This document shows positions 35,150-44,325 of a stretch of 64,000 nt of DNA, piece after piece (position 1 is the stretch's first letter; each line of letters starts with the position of its first letter). The notes under the pieces were generated by a model, which did no database searches, was not told the DNA's origin, and saw only the letters and a list, made by a program, of their open reading frames with translations. This stretch comes from Acetatifactor sp. (GTDB lineage Bacteria; Bacillota; Clostridia; Lachnospirales; Lachnospiraceae): positions 55,529-119,528 of the forward strand of contig JAILLF010000058.1 in the NCBI GenBank assembly GCA_024693365.1. The letters are read 5' to 3'. A program made the translations under genes and the position numbers.

Positions 35150-36106
35150 GTGGCTAGAAGAAAGAAAGCGAAATTTGAAAACGCAGTGAGGAAAGTAGAC
35201 AGCAGAGCCTACTTTAAGCGTTACTGGCAGTTATATGCCTTGCTGGCGTTGCCGTTGATCTATCTGTTGGTATTTAAGTATATACCGATGATCTACGTGC
35301 AGATAGCATTTAAGAAATACATGCTGAACAAGAGCGTGTGGGCGATGCCTTTGGCAAAGATGAACGGATTTGAATACTATATCAAGGCATTCAAGGACAG
35401 AGACTTTATCAACGCGCTTCGCAATACCCTTCTTCTGAATCTGAAGGATCTGGTCTTTGGTTTCCCGGCACCGATTATTTTTGCCTTGATATTAAATGAG
35501 TTGCCCTTCAAGGGATTCAAGAAGATCGTGCAGACCATTGCATACATGCCGCACTTCCTTTCCTGGGTTATCATTGGAAGCCTTTCCCTGCAACTGTTCG
35601 CACAGAACACTGGTATGGTGAACATGCTGATCAAGAACCTTGGCGGCGAGTCCATTCCTTTTATTGCGGAGAGCTCTCACTGGGTTAGAAACTATATCGG
35701 CTGGGGAATCTGGCAGAGCTTCGGCTGGAACTCCATCGTATATCTTGCAGCCATCGCGGGCATCAGTCCCGACCTTTATGAGGCTGCTTCCATGGATGGT
35801 GCCGGCAGATTCCAGAAAATGTGGCACATTACGTTGCCTGGATTAAAACCCACCATCGTTGTCCTGCTTATCATGAATCTTGGCTACATCATGGGCGGCG
35901 GCATGGAGCGTCCCATGGCAATGTACAACAACCTCGTCATGGATAAGGCGGACGTAATTGCAACCTACGTATACAGAGTCGGCATCAAGGGCCTGCAGTT
36001 CTCCCTGACGACCGCAGTTGGTCTGTTCCAGTCCGTCATCGGCGTGATCCTGATCCTGGGAGCGAACTTTATTTCCAGGAAGCTTGGCGAACGCGGTATT
36101 TGGTAA
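35150..36106 (+). CDS. Carbohydrate ABC transporter permease (LplB/UgpA type)
   Basis: A 318-residue integral membrane protein with six predicted helices and the permease EAA loop (YEAASMDGAGRFQKMWHITL), which contacts the ATPase. It belongs to the CUT1/LplB-like oligosaccharide permeases. The start is GTG 35150, preceded by AAAGGAGGAGC; the N terminus (ARRKKAKFENAVRK) is basic and cytoplasmic. A second permease follows 15 bp later, then the binding protein. No ATPase gene is in the locus, so a shared MsmX-like ATPase elsewhere is expected, as is common for this class. Confidence 0.93.
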   Translation: MARRKKAKFENAVRKVDSRAYFKRYWQLYALLALPLIYLLVFKYIPMIYVQIAFKKYMLNKSVWAMPLAKMNGFEYYIKAFKDRDFINALRNTLLLNLKDLVFGFPAPIIFALILNELPFKGFKKIVQTIAYMPHFLSWVIIGSLSLQLFAQNTGMVNMLIKNLGGESIPFIAESSHWVRNYIGWGIWQSFGWNSIVYLAAIAGISPDLYEAASMDGAGRFQKMWHITLPGLKPTIVVLLIMNLGYIMGGGMERPMAMYNNLVMDKADVIATYVYRVGIKGLQFSLTTAVGLFQSVIGVILILGANFISRKLGERGIW

Positions 36107-36121
36107 GGAGGTTAGGGTAAG

Positions 36122-36994
36122 ATGAAGATAAAGTCAGCAAAAGCCAAAATAGGAGACTGGGTCTTTGTTGGGATCTGCGTGATTGTCAGCTTGGTCTGCG
36201 TTCTCCCCATGATCAATCTTTTGGCAAAATCCCTGAGTGGATCGGAAGCCTTGGTGAGAAATGACGTATATTTGCTCCCCAAGGGACTGAATTTTGACGC
36301 GTACGCGCAGGTGTTCAAAAACAGCAAGTACGTATGGGCCTTTTTCTGGACGGTATTTTTAACCTTTGTTTGTACGTTGGTGTCCCTCACCATGTCGACG
36401 CTTTGCGCGTATCCTTTGATTTTTGAAAAATTAAAGGGGCGTTCCGCAATCAACGTATTCATCACGGTCACCATGTTTTTTAATGCAGGCGCCATCCCTA
36501 ATTACCTGCTGATGCAAAAAATCAAGTTGTTGGATAATCCTTTGGTTCTGATTATTCCGGGTTGCCTTAGCATTTACAACATGATCATCATGAGAAGCTT
36601 TTTCTACGGAATCCCGGACAGCCTTCGCGAATCGGCGGAGATTGACGGCGCAAGCTTTTTCCAGATTCTTTTGAAGATTTACGTTCCGCTGTCAAAGCCC
36701 GTTCTTGCAACGCTGGCACTCTTCTATGCGGTAGGACGTTGGAATGGTTACGGCGATGCATTGATGTACATGAAGAACGAGAAGTTCTATCCCCTGCAGT
36801 TATATCTGTACAACATCATGAACAACACGAACAAGATGGAGGTTGCCACGCAGGAAGGTTTCTCTTCCCCCGGTTTGGCGGCATCCATGAAGGCAGCCGT
36901 TGTTATGTTCTCAACGGTGCCCATTCTGATGATCTATCCTTGGCTGCAAAGATTCTTTATTCAGGGCGTAACCCTTGGCGCAGTAAAGGAATAA
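36122..36994 (+). CDS. Carbohydrate ABC transporter permease (LplC/YtcP type)
   Basis: A 290-residue permease, partner of the preceding one, with six membrane helices and the EAA-like loop (RESAEIDGASFFQILLKIYV). GGAGG precedes the ATG. The protein ends in the family-typical FIQGVTLGAVKE. Together the two form the membrane channel of an oligosaccharide importer next to the GH31 enzyme. Confidence 0.93.
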   Translation: MKIKSAKAKIGDWVFVGICVIVSLVCVLPMINLLAKSLSGSEALVRNDVYLLPKGLNFDAYAQVFKNSKYVWAFFWTVFLTFVCTLVSLTMSTLCAYPLIFEKLKGRSAINVFITVTMFFNAGAIPNYLLMQKIKLLDNPLVLIIPGCLSIYNMIIMRSFFYGIPDSLRESAEIDGASFFQILLKIYVPLSKPVLATLALFYAVGRWNGYGDALMYMKNEKFYPLQLYLYNIMNNTNKMEVATQEGFSSPGLAASMKAAVVMFSTVPILMIYPWLQRFFIQGVTLGAVKE

Positions 36995-37070
36995 TTTGGG
37001 ATAACTAACGGGGAACCCCGTTAATTATATGTAACACGTCAACAATTTATTAAGGGAGGAAACAAGTAAA

Positions 37071-38759
37071 ATGAAGAAGAAAATTCTTTCAATCCTGCTT
37101 GCCTGCAGCATGGTGGCTTCTTTGGCAGCATGTGACGGCGATGGTAGCGGGGAAGACACTGGGGACGTTAGCTCCATTCAGGAGAGCAAGGCAGAAGTGG
37201 CTAAGCAGGCCGGAGCTGAGTTCGAGAACGGAAAGTTCAAAGAGACCAAGAAGATCGTTGTTGAGATTTATGACCGCGGAAATGACGGCGGTTCCGATCC
37301 TGAGAACAATGATTACACTGAGTACATCAAGAAGGGTATGCTTGAGGATCACAACGTAGAGGTAACCTTCAAGAAGGTTCCCCGTTGGACCGAGGTTGAT
37401 GAGATCAACAACCTGCTTGCTGCAGGTACCGCTCCTGACGTATGCGTAACCTATAGCTATCCTACCATCCAGACCTATGCTAACATGGGCGGCGTGATCG
37501 ATCTGGCTCCTTACGTTGAGCAGTACAAGAACGATCTTCCTAACCTGTGGAACTGGCTGGGCGATACCAACATCAACTGGGATAAGGATCCCAAGACCGG
37601 CAACCTTTGGTGCGTTGAGGCAAAGCTTGCAGTTTCTAACCGCGTGCTGACCTTCGTTCGTCAGGACTGGCTGGACAAGCTTGGCATGAAGGCTCCTACC
37701 ACCAAGGCTGAGTTCGAGAAGATGCTCGTTGCATTTAAGGACAACGCAAGCACCCTGCTTGGTTCAGATGCTGACAAGATGGTTCCTTACTCCGTAAGCT
37801 ATGACGTAGGTTGGAGAGCAGCTACCCTGATCGAGTCCTTCCTGGATCCCAAGATGTCCGACAAGGAATACTACGTAAACGGTTTCGATGACAGAAAGCT
37901 TACCCAGAACGGCACCAAGGAAGGCGTTAGACTTCTGAACAAGTGGTACAACATGGGTCTTATGTGGAATGATTTCGCTCAGTATGGCAGCGGCGACACC
38001 ACTGAGGACGACATGATGAAGGCTGGTTTCGTAGGCGCATTCACCCACAACTGGGATTATCCTTTCAGAAACGGTGATGACAGCATCAACGCAAACCTTA
38101 AGAGAAACGTTGGTTCTGATGCAAGATTTGTAGCGATTGATCCCTTCGAGGACAAGAACGGTACTCATACCAAGTTCGTATCCGGTCCTATCGACCGTAA
38201 GGTATTCTTCCCTGCAACCAACCAGGAGCCTCTGGCTTCCATGCTGTATCTTGACTGGATCAGCGATCCTGAGCACATCCAGTATCTGCAGATCGGTGAA
38301 GAGGGCGTTACCCACGTTAAGACCGCTGACGGTGCAATTCAGACCCAGGCAGCTACCGGCAATGCAATCATGAACTCCGGTATGAACATCGACTATACCA
38401 TCACCGTAAACGGACTGAAGCTGACCAGTGAGGATCTGACCAACAAGTCCAGAGCACTTAACTATCCTGGCATTCCTGCTGAGGACGTAATCAAGGCTCA
38501 TACCTTGGCTAATACCGATCTGAGAGTTGGTAAGAACGTTAACGTTGGCGTGATCTCTGCAGAAGAGGGCGTTGGTGATACCTTGAGCTCCAAGAGAGAC
38601 ATCGCATACGATAAGGCAGTTGTTGCTTCTACCGCTGACTTCGATAAGGTTTGGGACGAAGAGCTTAAGAACTACTTAAGCGCTGGCGGCCAGGCAATCA
38701 TCGACGAGCGTACTGAGAAGTGGACCGAGTTCTTTGGCAGCTCTGACATGCTTCCTTAA
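37071..38759 (+). CDS. ABC transporter substrate-binding lipoprotein
   Basis: A 562-residue extracellular solute-binding protein of the LplA-like family. The signal peptide ends in a lipobox (SLAAC, lipidated C21), followed by a Gly/Asp/Ser linker and a two-lobed binding domain rich in Trp and Tyr. It is the sugar-capture part of the importer and acts on the outer face of the membrane. The codons look unusually uniform and highly expressed-like. A 76-bp gap separates it from the second permease, and a terminator follows. Ligand unknown; plant-derived oligosaccharides are likely from context. Confidence 0.93.
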   Translation: MKKKILSILLACSMVASLAACDGDGSGEDTGDVSSIQESKAEVAKQAGAEFENGKFKETKKIVVEIYDRGNDGGSDPENNDYTEYIKKGMLEDHNVEVTFKKVPRWTEVDEINNLLAAGTAPDVCVTYSYPTIQTYANMGGVIDLAPYVEQYKNDLPNLWNWLGDTNINWDKDPKTGNLWCVEAKLAVSNRVLTFVRQDWLDKLGMKAPTTKAEFEKMLVAFKDNASTLLGSDADKMVPYSVSYDVGWRAATLIESFLDPKMSDKEYYVNGFDDRKLTQNGTKEGVRLLNKWYNMGLMWNDFAQYGSGDTTEDDMMKAGFVGAFTHNWDYPFRNGDDSINANLKRNVGSDARFVAIDPFEDKNGTHTKFVSGPIDRKVFFPATNQEPLASMLYLDWISDPEHIQYLQIGEEGVTHVKTADGAIQTQAATGNAIMNSGMNIDYTITVNGLKLTSEDLTNKSRALNYPGIPAEDVIKAHTLANTDLRVGKNVNVGVISAEEGVGDTLSSKRDIAYDKAVVASTADFDKVWDEELKNYLSAGGQAIIDERTEKWTEFFGSSDMLP

Positions 38760-38807
38760 TGGATAACATTTTAACTCATTCATAGATGTATCCACCTCTT
38801 ATTAGGG

Positions 38808-38842
38808 ATGGCGCCGGCAATTTGCCGACGCCATTCTTTTTC
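38808..38842 (+). terminator. Intrinsic terminator of the ABC operon
   Basis: ATGGCGCCGGCAA and TTGCCGACGCCAT (38808-38834) pair with one internal mismatch, followed by a T-rich run. It separates convergent genes. Confidence 0.85.
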
Positions 38843-38852
38843 TTTACGGCAT

Positions 38853-41177
38853 TTATTTTTCAATTCCGGCGATCCTGTAGATGAATTTTACCTGACCGTT
38901 CTCATTTTCGGAGATGCCGGAGAAGTTCCGATAACTTCTGGACGCGTCTGCGGTTGCCTTCAGCCGTTCGTACAAGCCTTCCAAATCCCCGTCCACTGCG
39001 TCTGCCAGCTTCCGGATGCCTTCTTCATCAAAACGCTGCAGGCCATTTCGTAATTCCAAGGAACCGTCGCGAAGCTTCGTCATGCCATCCACAAGTGCGG
39101 GAAGGGACTCCTTTAAGGTCGTCAAGCCTTCATTTAACTGTTGCGCTCCGGTGGAAAGCTTAGCGGTGCCATCCTTAAGACTTTGCATGCCCGCGTTTAA
39201 CTGTCCCGCACCCGCGGCAGCCTGGGCAACGCCCGCCGTGTAATTCTGAATGCCGCAGTAGAAGGTGTTGTAACTGTCGAGGGAAGATTTTAGGCTGATG
39301 ACGGATTTTGCGCCCTCACTGGCTGCTGCAAGCTTGCCCTGAACTTCTTCGCCGGTCATGGCATCCGTGATCGCCTTTTGAATCTGAGCCTTCGTGTTCT
39401 GGACGATGAGCTGTTGGATGGAAGCTTCACTCAATTTTGCAGATAAGTTGGAGGTAATGATTGCCTGTACCTCTTCGGAGGCCATCTGGGCCTTGACGTT
39501 TTGCGCGATCAGGCCGCGTACTGCTTCGGAATCCATTTGCTCTTTTACCTTGGCGTCTGTCATGGCCTTTATTTCCTCAGAAGACATTTTTGCGTCAACG
39601 GTCGCGAGGATTGTCTGTTGGTTTTCCTCCGGAATCATCCCGGCGGCAACGGCTTCGTTGTAAACGTCAAGATCCATGTTAGTTGCGGCGAGAACAACCT
39701 GTGCGAAAACATTCTGACGGATGGCGGATTCCACCTTTGCGGTAATCTCCTGCATTACGGCGTTTGTCACTTTTTCTTCCACCTGCGCCTGAACTGCCGC
39801 GGTCACGCCTTTTTCCACTTCTGCGGTCACGGCGGCCGTCACCAGCTCTTGAATGGCATCTTTCTTTTCCGTTACGGCATTCGTTACGGTTTGGAGTGCG
39901 GTAGCGTAAACGGCGTTTTCGTCCAGGGAAGCAATGACGCCGTCTAGGATGATTCCGTAATTCTCGGGAGTCATCTCAGGAACGTCAAGCCCTGCTGTAG
40001 TAAGCTGCGTCCTTGCGGTAGTAAGGAGCGTGTAGAACACCTGACGGGCTCCGCCATTTAAGCTATCGTTGTTGGAGGCAATCGTATCGAGCCCCAAACT
40101 CAGCTTTGACGTGCCCGTGGCGAGTTGCGCCGCACCATTATCCAAAGTTTGGGTTCCCTTTTGAAGCTCCAAAGCTCCGCTCGCCAGTTTTTCCACGCCG
40201 CCGGAGAGTTCGCCGGACTTTTCAAGAAGCAAGTTCAGACCGTCAGAGAGCTGATCAGAACCATCCAACAGTTGACTCATGGCATCCGTCATCTTTGTCA
40301 TGGCGTCCTGCAGATCTCCCATGGAATCAAATTTGTCGACGGAAAGCTTGCTGAAGAGTTCATTGGTGGCAACGATTACGGAAGGGGCGAGGGAAAAGTC
40401 CGTCACGTCCGCCTGGATTTCCAGATAATCCGGAATCTTGAAGGTTTCGGCATCCAGGTTCAGGTTGCGCTGCAGGCCGGGGAAGGCGATGCCAACGACC
40501 ACGCAGCGGTCGCCGTCATTAACCAGCCGCCCGCCTGTAACTTCCACGTTGTGAAATGCGTCGCCGTCCAAAATCATGCCGGTCAGCATGGTAAAGGGAA
40601 CGTAAATTGTTTCCTGCCTGCCGCCAATTTCCATGGCCGTGGACTGATGATTATCGAATTCGTATCGAATGGTCACGTGGCCGCTCTTTCCCTTTAGCTC
40701 ATCGGCGGTAACAATCTTGTCGTCTAAGAGATACGTAATCTTTACGCTGACAGGCAATTCCTTTGTGGACGTCCCTTGATAAAAGACGTCGTTTCCGCAG
40801 GCTTCCCAGTTGATGCCATCCTGTCCCTGGGTATAGGTCTCATCGCCCTTCACGTTTTCTATGTCCGCAAGAGTCGTCAGATCCTTTAGGGAAGAAGCGC
40901 CGGAAGGGTTTTTCAGCCAGTCGCTGACAATGATTTTTTGTGAACTGCCGTCAGCATTTGCAAGGACGTATATGGTTTCGTCCTTCATGGCGGCAACGGC
41001 TGGGCCGTCTTCAGAAGAGGAAATGTTTTTTTCTTTAATGAGATTCTGGGTAACCGAAGCGGCGGGACCACCTGTTTCGGTGCCTGCGTCGGCGCGTGCA
41101 AGGGTGGCAGCGCCGGTTATGGTTAACGTGCCGCAAAGGCACAGGGTTAAAAGTTTGATAACGGCTTTCTTTTTCAT
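38853..41177 (-). CDS. Large secreted coiled-coil protein, partner of MMPL exporter (YhgE/Pip-like)
   Basis: A 774-residue secreted protein. A signal peptide (about 1-30, ending near ARA-D) leads to a beta-rich N-terminal domain of about 230 residues. Then come YhgE/Pip-type helical repeats (SDGLNLLLEKSGELSGGVEK and related LxxGxxxLxxG patterns, about 290-380), a central helical region with degenerate 24-residue-like repeats (MASEEVQAIITSNLSAKL, MSSEEIKAMTDAKVKEQM), and a second YhgE-like repeat block (about 670-740). No membrane segment follows, unlike YhgE. The start was set at ATG 41177 after GGAGGT. It is 39 bp downstream of an MMPL gene and probably works outside the membrane with it. 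Confidence 0.83.
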   Translation of the reverse strand: MKKKAVIKLLTLCLCGTLTITGAATLARADAGTETGGPAASVTQNLIKEKNISSSEDGPAVAAMKDETIYVLANADGSSQKIIVSDWLKNPSGASSLKDLTTLADIENVKGDETYTQGQDGINWEACGNDVFYQGTSTKELPVSVKITYLLDDKIVTADELKGKSGHVTIRYEFDNHQSTAMEIGGRQETIYVPFTMLTGMILDGDAFHNVEVTGGRLVNDGDRCVVVGIAFPGLQRNLNLDAETFKIPDYLEIQADVTDFSLAPSVIVATNELFSKLSVDKFDSMGDLQDAMTKMTDAMSQLLDGSDQLSDGLNLLLEKSGELSGGVEKLASGALELQKGTQTLDNGAAQLATGTSKLSLGLDTIASNNDSLNGGARQVFYTLLTTARTQLTTAGLDVPEMTPENYGIILDGVIASLDENAVYATALQTVTNAVTEKKDAIQELVTAAVTAEVEKGVTAAVQAQVEEKVTNAVMQEITAKVESAIRQNVFAQVVLAATNMDLDVYNEAVAAGMIPEENQQTILATVDAKMSSEEIKAMTDAKVKEQMDSEAVRGLIAQNVKAQMASEEVQAIITSNLSAKLSEASIQQLIVQNTKAQIQKAITDAMTGEEVQGKLAAASEGAKSVISLKSSLDSYNTFYCGIQNYTAGVAQAAAGAGQLNAGMQSLKDGTAKLSTGAQQLNEGLTTLKESLPALVDGMTKLRDGSLELRNGLQRFDEEGIRKLADAVDGDLEGLYERLKATADASRSYRNFSGISENENGQVKFIYRIAGIEK

Positions 41178-41216
41178 GACAGATACCTCCATATTTTTAA
41201 CAACCATAAAATTACG

Positions 41217-43322
41217 TTATTGTGGCAGCTTTTCCCAATTCTTGGGAGGCTGATGCCATACGTGACGCATACGTGCCGTCGTGTCACAGATGATGTGGTC
41301 AAATGCCATAAGCAGGGCAGGCAGGATAAAGATGACCATGAGGACGCTGATCACGGCACCCCTTGCCATCAACATGCACATGGAACTGATGACGTCGATG
41401 TCGGAATAGAGGGCCACGCCGAAGGTCGCGGCGAACAAGCCCATGCCGGACACGATGATGGAAGGAATCGAAGCGTGCAATGCGGTGGTTACGGAATCCC
41501 GTTTCGATTGCCCGGAAATTCGTTCCATTTTGTATCTTGTGGTCATTAGGATGGCGTAGTCCACCGTAGCCCCCAGTTGAATCGTGCTGATGCAAATCGG
41601 CGCGATGAAGGGAAGGCTCTGGCCAAGGTAATGAGGAAGTCCTAAGTTGATAAAGATGGCAGCCTCGATCACGGAGATCAGAAGGAAGGGCAGTGACGCG
41701 CTCTTTTCCACCAGAGCAATGATGACGAAAATGGCCAAGATGGAAACCGCATTGACCACTTGGAAATCATGGTTCGTCGTCTCGATCATGTCCTTCATGC
41801 AGGGAGCTTCGCCGATGAGCATGCCCACCTGATCGTATTTCTTCAAAACGTAGTTTAGTTCATTGATCTGCTTTCCAACCTCATCGCTGGCTACTTTATA
41901 CTGAGAGTTGATGAGGAGCAGTTGCCATTTGCCACTCTTTAGCCTGCCAGTCACCGATTCGGGAAGGATTTCTTCCGGAATGCGGGAGCCCACCAGCGAA
42001 TCCAGGCCTACGACGTATTTCACGCCGGAAACTTTTTCCATTTCCTTTGTCATGGCCTTTACGTCTTTTTTGGAAAGGGATGCGTCCACGAGAACCATGT
42101 GCGTGGAGGCAACGTCAAAATCCGCATGAAGCTTTCCGTTGGCGATGACGTAATCCATGTTTTTCGGGAGGCATTCGCCCATGTCGTAGTAAACTTCACT
42201 GTTGGTCTTCCCGTAGCCCAGGTAAGCAGGAGGGATGATCATCGCGAACAGTATCAGAAAGACTGGGAATGCTTTCACGATGCCCTTTGCCAGTTTTGCG
42301 GTATCCGGAATGAGGGAGCGATGCTTTGTTGCCTGCAACGGTTTGTCAAAGCAAAGGATCAGGGAAGGCAGCACCGTGACGCAGCCGATCACGCCGAGAA
42401 TGACGCCCTTTGCCATGACAATGCCGAGGTCACGGCCCATGGTAAAGGTCATGAAGCAGAGGGCGATGAAGCCCGCAACGGTGGTGATGGAGCTTCCGAC
42501 AACACTCGTCAAGGTTTTGTGAATGGCTGCTGCCATGGCTTCCTTTTGATCGCCGCATTCGCTGAGCTGCTCATTGTAGCCATGCCAAAGGAAGATGGAA
42601 TAGTCCATGGTCACGGCCAGCTGTAACACGGCTGAGAGGGCCTTTGTAATATAAGAGATCTCGCCGAGAAAATAATTGGAACCAAGGTTTAGCAGGATCA
42701 TCATGCCGATGGAGACGAGGAATACAAAGGGCACCAGCCAGCTGTCAAGCAGAAGTAGCATGGCTGCCAGGGCCAGGGCAACGGCGATGCCGACGTAAAT
42801 GGGCTCTTCCTTTTCACACAAATCCTTTAGGTCCGTTACCAATGCGGACATACCGGAGACAAAGCACTGCTTGCCGGCGACGGAGCGAATCTCGCGGATG
42901 GCATCCATGGTGACGTCCGCGGAGGTGGAGCTGTCAAAGAAGACGGCCATCATCGTTGCATGATCCGTGTTGAAGGCTTTATATATCTTGTCAGGCAACA
43001 GCTCCATGGGAATGGAGAGGTCTGCGACGGAGTCGTACCAAAGCACCGTCTCAACGTGCTCCACTTTCTCAAGTTGTGTCTTCAGAACGGCGACGTCCTT
43101 CGGTTTCATGTCTTCCAGAATCAGAAAGGAAAAAGCACCCTTTCCAAATTCTTTCATCAATTCATTTTGGCCTGTGACCGTGTCCATGTCGGCCGGCAGG
43201 TAATCCAGCATGTCATAGTTTACTCTGGTGCCCACGTAACCCAGCGCCGCGGGGATCATCAGGATGAGCGTGACGATCAAAATGGGAATGCGGTATTTTA
43301 CGACCGCCTTTGAAAATTTCAT
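41217..43322 (-). CDS. MMPL/RND-family exporter
   Basis: A 701-residue RND-superfamily transporter of the MMPL type. It has about twelve membrane helices in two halves, each half starting with one helix and an external domain of about 130 residues, followed by five helices. The transmembrane motif with TMDYSIFLWHGYNEQ (first half) and GATVDYAILMTTRY (second half) matches the proton-relay region. AGGAGGT precedes the ATG. These proteins export lipids, surfactants or drugs using the proton gradient; substrate unknown. The gene forms a unit with the downstream secreted protein and is next to a tetR regulator. Confidence 0.93.
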   Translation of the reverse strand: MKFSKAVVKYRIPILIVTLILMIPAALGYVGTRVNYDMLDYLPADMDTVTGQNELMKEFGKGAFSFLILEDMKPKDVAVLKTQLEKVEHVETVLWYDSVADLSIPMELLPDKIYKAFNTDHATMMAVFFDSSTSADVTMDAIREIRSVAGKQCFVSGMSALVTDLKDLCEKEEPIYVGIAVALALAAMLLLLDSWLVPFVFLVSIGMMILLNLGSNYFLGEISYITKALSAVLQLAVTMDYSIFLWHGYNEQLSECGDQKEAMAAAIHKTLTSVVGSSITTVAGFIALCFMTFTMGRDLGIVMAKGVILGVIGCVTVLPSLILCFDKPLQATKHRSLIPDTAKLAKGIVKAFPVFLILFAMIIPPAYLGYGKTNSEVYYDMGECLPKNMDYVIANGKLHADFDVASTHMVLVDASLSKKDVKAMTKEMEKVSGVKYVVGLDSLVGSRIPEEILPESVTGRLKSGKWQLLLINSQYKVASDEVGKQINELNYVLKKYDQVGMLIGEAPCMKDMIETTNHDFQVVNAVSILAIFVIIALVEKSASLPFLLISVIEAAIFINLGLPHYLGQSLPFIAPICISTIQLGATVDYAILMTTRYKMERISGQSKRDSVTTALHASIPSIIVSGMGLFAATFGVALYSDIDVISSMCMLMARGAVISVLMVIFILPALLMAFDHIICDTTARMRHVWHQPPKNWEKLPQ

Positions 43323-43339
43323 TTATCTGACCTCCTTTT

Positions 43340-43352
43340 ATGGACCGTCCAT
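43340..43352. promoter_or_regulatory. Candidate TetR operator before the MMPL gene
   Basis: Perfect palindrome ATGGAC-C-GTCCAT immediately upstream of the MMPL ribosome-binding site. Its position suits repression by the TetR protein encoded just upstream. Confidence 0.5.
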
Positions 43353-43432
43353 GGTATCGGGAAACGGGTACTTTATGGGCTTTCCCTTGCTGAACCTTAC
43401 GATATCGCAGTGGAGCGAGAATGAAAACGGGC

Positions 43433-43470
43433 AAAAAAAATCCCGTGCCCAAATTTTAGGCACGGGAGCG
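43433..43470 (-). terminator. Intrinsic terminator of the tetR gene (minus strand)
   Basis: CCCGTGCC (43442-43449) and GGCACGGG (43459-43466) form a perfect stem. On the minus strand it is followed by a run of eight T (complement of the A-run at 43433-43440). It ends the tetR transcript, so the MMPL gene has its own promoter. Confidence 0.88.
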
Positions 43471-43544
43471 GATTTGTCTAAATTTATAAAGCCGGCATGT
43501 TTGGCCGTGATCGTCACGGGGGACGGTAAACGCGGCGCAGGCGC

Positions 43545-44102
43545 TTATTGTCCGGCGCTTCGACGGAACATCTCCTCCACCATGCCGTGATGAAGCTGGC
43601 AGAAGCGGGCGATGTCCTTTTCTACGTCGCGGTTCATGCTTTCGTTTAGCCAGAGCGTGATCATGCCGAAGCATTCGCACTTGTAAAAACGTCCGATGAG
43701 TTCACGGTCTTCCGCTGAGACATTTTTTCCGTCCGCGATTGTTTCGCCGTATTTTGTTACCACGTGATCGCACACGCGCCAGAGATATTTTTCAAAGATG
43801 TCACGATTTACGGAATTGTAGACGTGCAGGATTGCGCGACGCTGCCTGGACGCAAAGTCAACTGCAGTCTTCAGGGCATCCTCGATGGATTCGATTGTTG
43901 GATGACTTTCGATGATGGCATCGGCTTGCTCCTGGTAGATTTCTTCAATCAGGGTTGGAAGATCCTGAAAGTGGTAGTAGAAGGAATTGCGATTGATGCC
44001 GCATTCCTCCACGATCATTTTCACCGTGATCTGATTTAGGGGCTTTTGCTCTAAGAGGGAGAGAAATGTGGTTTTGATCGCTTTCTTTGTAAAATCGGAC
44101 AT
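43545..44102 (-). CDS. TetR-family regulator of the MMPL exporter
   Basis: A 185-residue TetR/AcrR protein with N-terminal helix-turn-helix (TKKAIKTTFLSLLEQKPLNQ, VEECGINRNSFYYHFQDL) and a helical C-terminal domain similar to the TetR_C_33 or DhaS-like type. AAGAGGT precedes the ATG. It lies upstream of, and in the same direction as, the MMPL gene but ends in its own terminator. Control of the exporter through the palindrome at 43340 is inferred. Confidence 0.9.
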   Translation of the reverse strand: MSDFTKKAIKTTFLSLLEQKPLNQITVKMIVEECGINRNSFYYHFQDLPTLIEEIYQEQADAIIESHPTIESIEDALKTAVDFASRQRRAILHVYNSVNRDIFEKYLWRVCDHVVTKYGETIADGKNVSAEDRELIGRFYKCECFGMITLWLNESMNRDVEKDIARFCQLHHGMVEEMFRRSAGQ

Positions 44103-44140
44103 GACGTTACCTCTTTTCTGCCTATGTTTATTATGTAATC

Positions 44141-44169
44141 ATTATACTAAGGTTGACAGTGAAAAGCAA
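44141..44169 (-). promoter_or_regulatory. Promoter of the tetR gene
   Basis: On the minus strand TTGCTT (44169-44164), 17-bp spacer and a perfect TATAAT (44146-44141), about 40 bp before the tetR start. Confidence 0.7.
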
Positions 44170-44211
44170 GTTGCCAACGAGTACCTAACACGTGCCATGA
44201 CCTTGAATACA

Positions 44212-44240
44212 TTGAAAACTGATTGGGTTCATGATATTAT
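44212..44240 (+). promoter_or_regulatory. Promoter of the PPK2 gene
   Basis: TTGAAA (44212-44217), 17-bp spacer, TATTAT (44235-44240), about 85 bp before the start codon. Confidence 0.7.
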
Positions 44241-44325
44241 GATCTTGAAGACCGTTTGACAGGCGGGGGACTTGTTTTGACGGAATGATTGGGGCAAAAG
44301 CAGATTTTGAGAGGAGGTTACGCGG

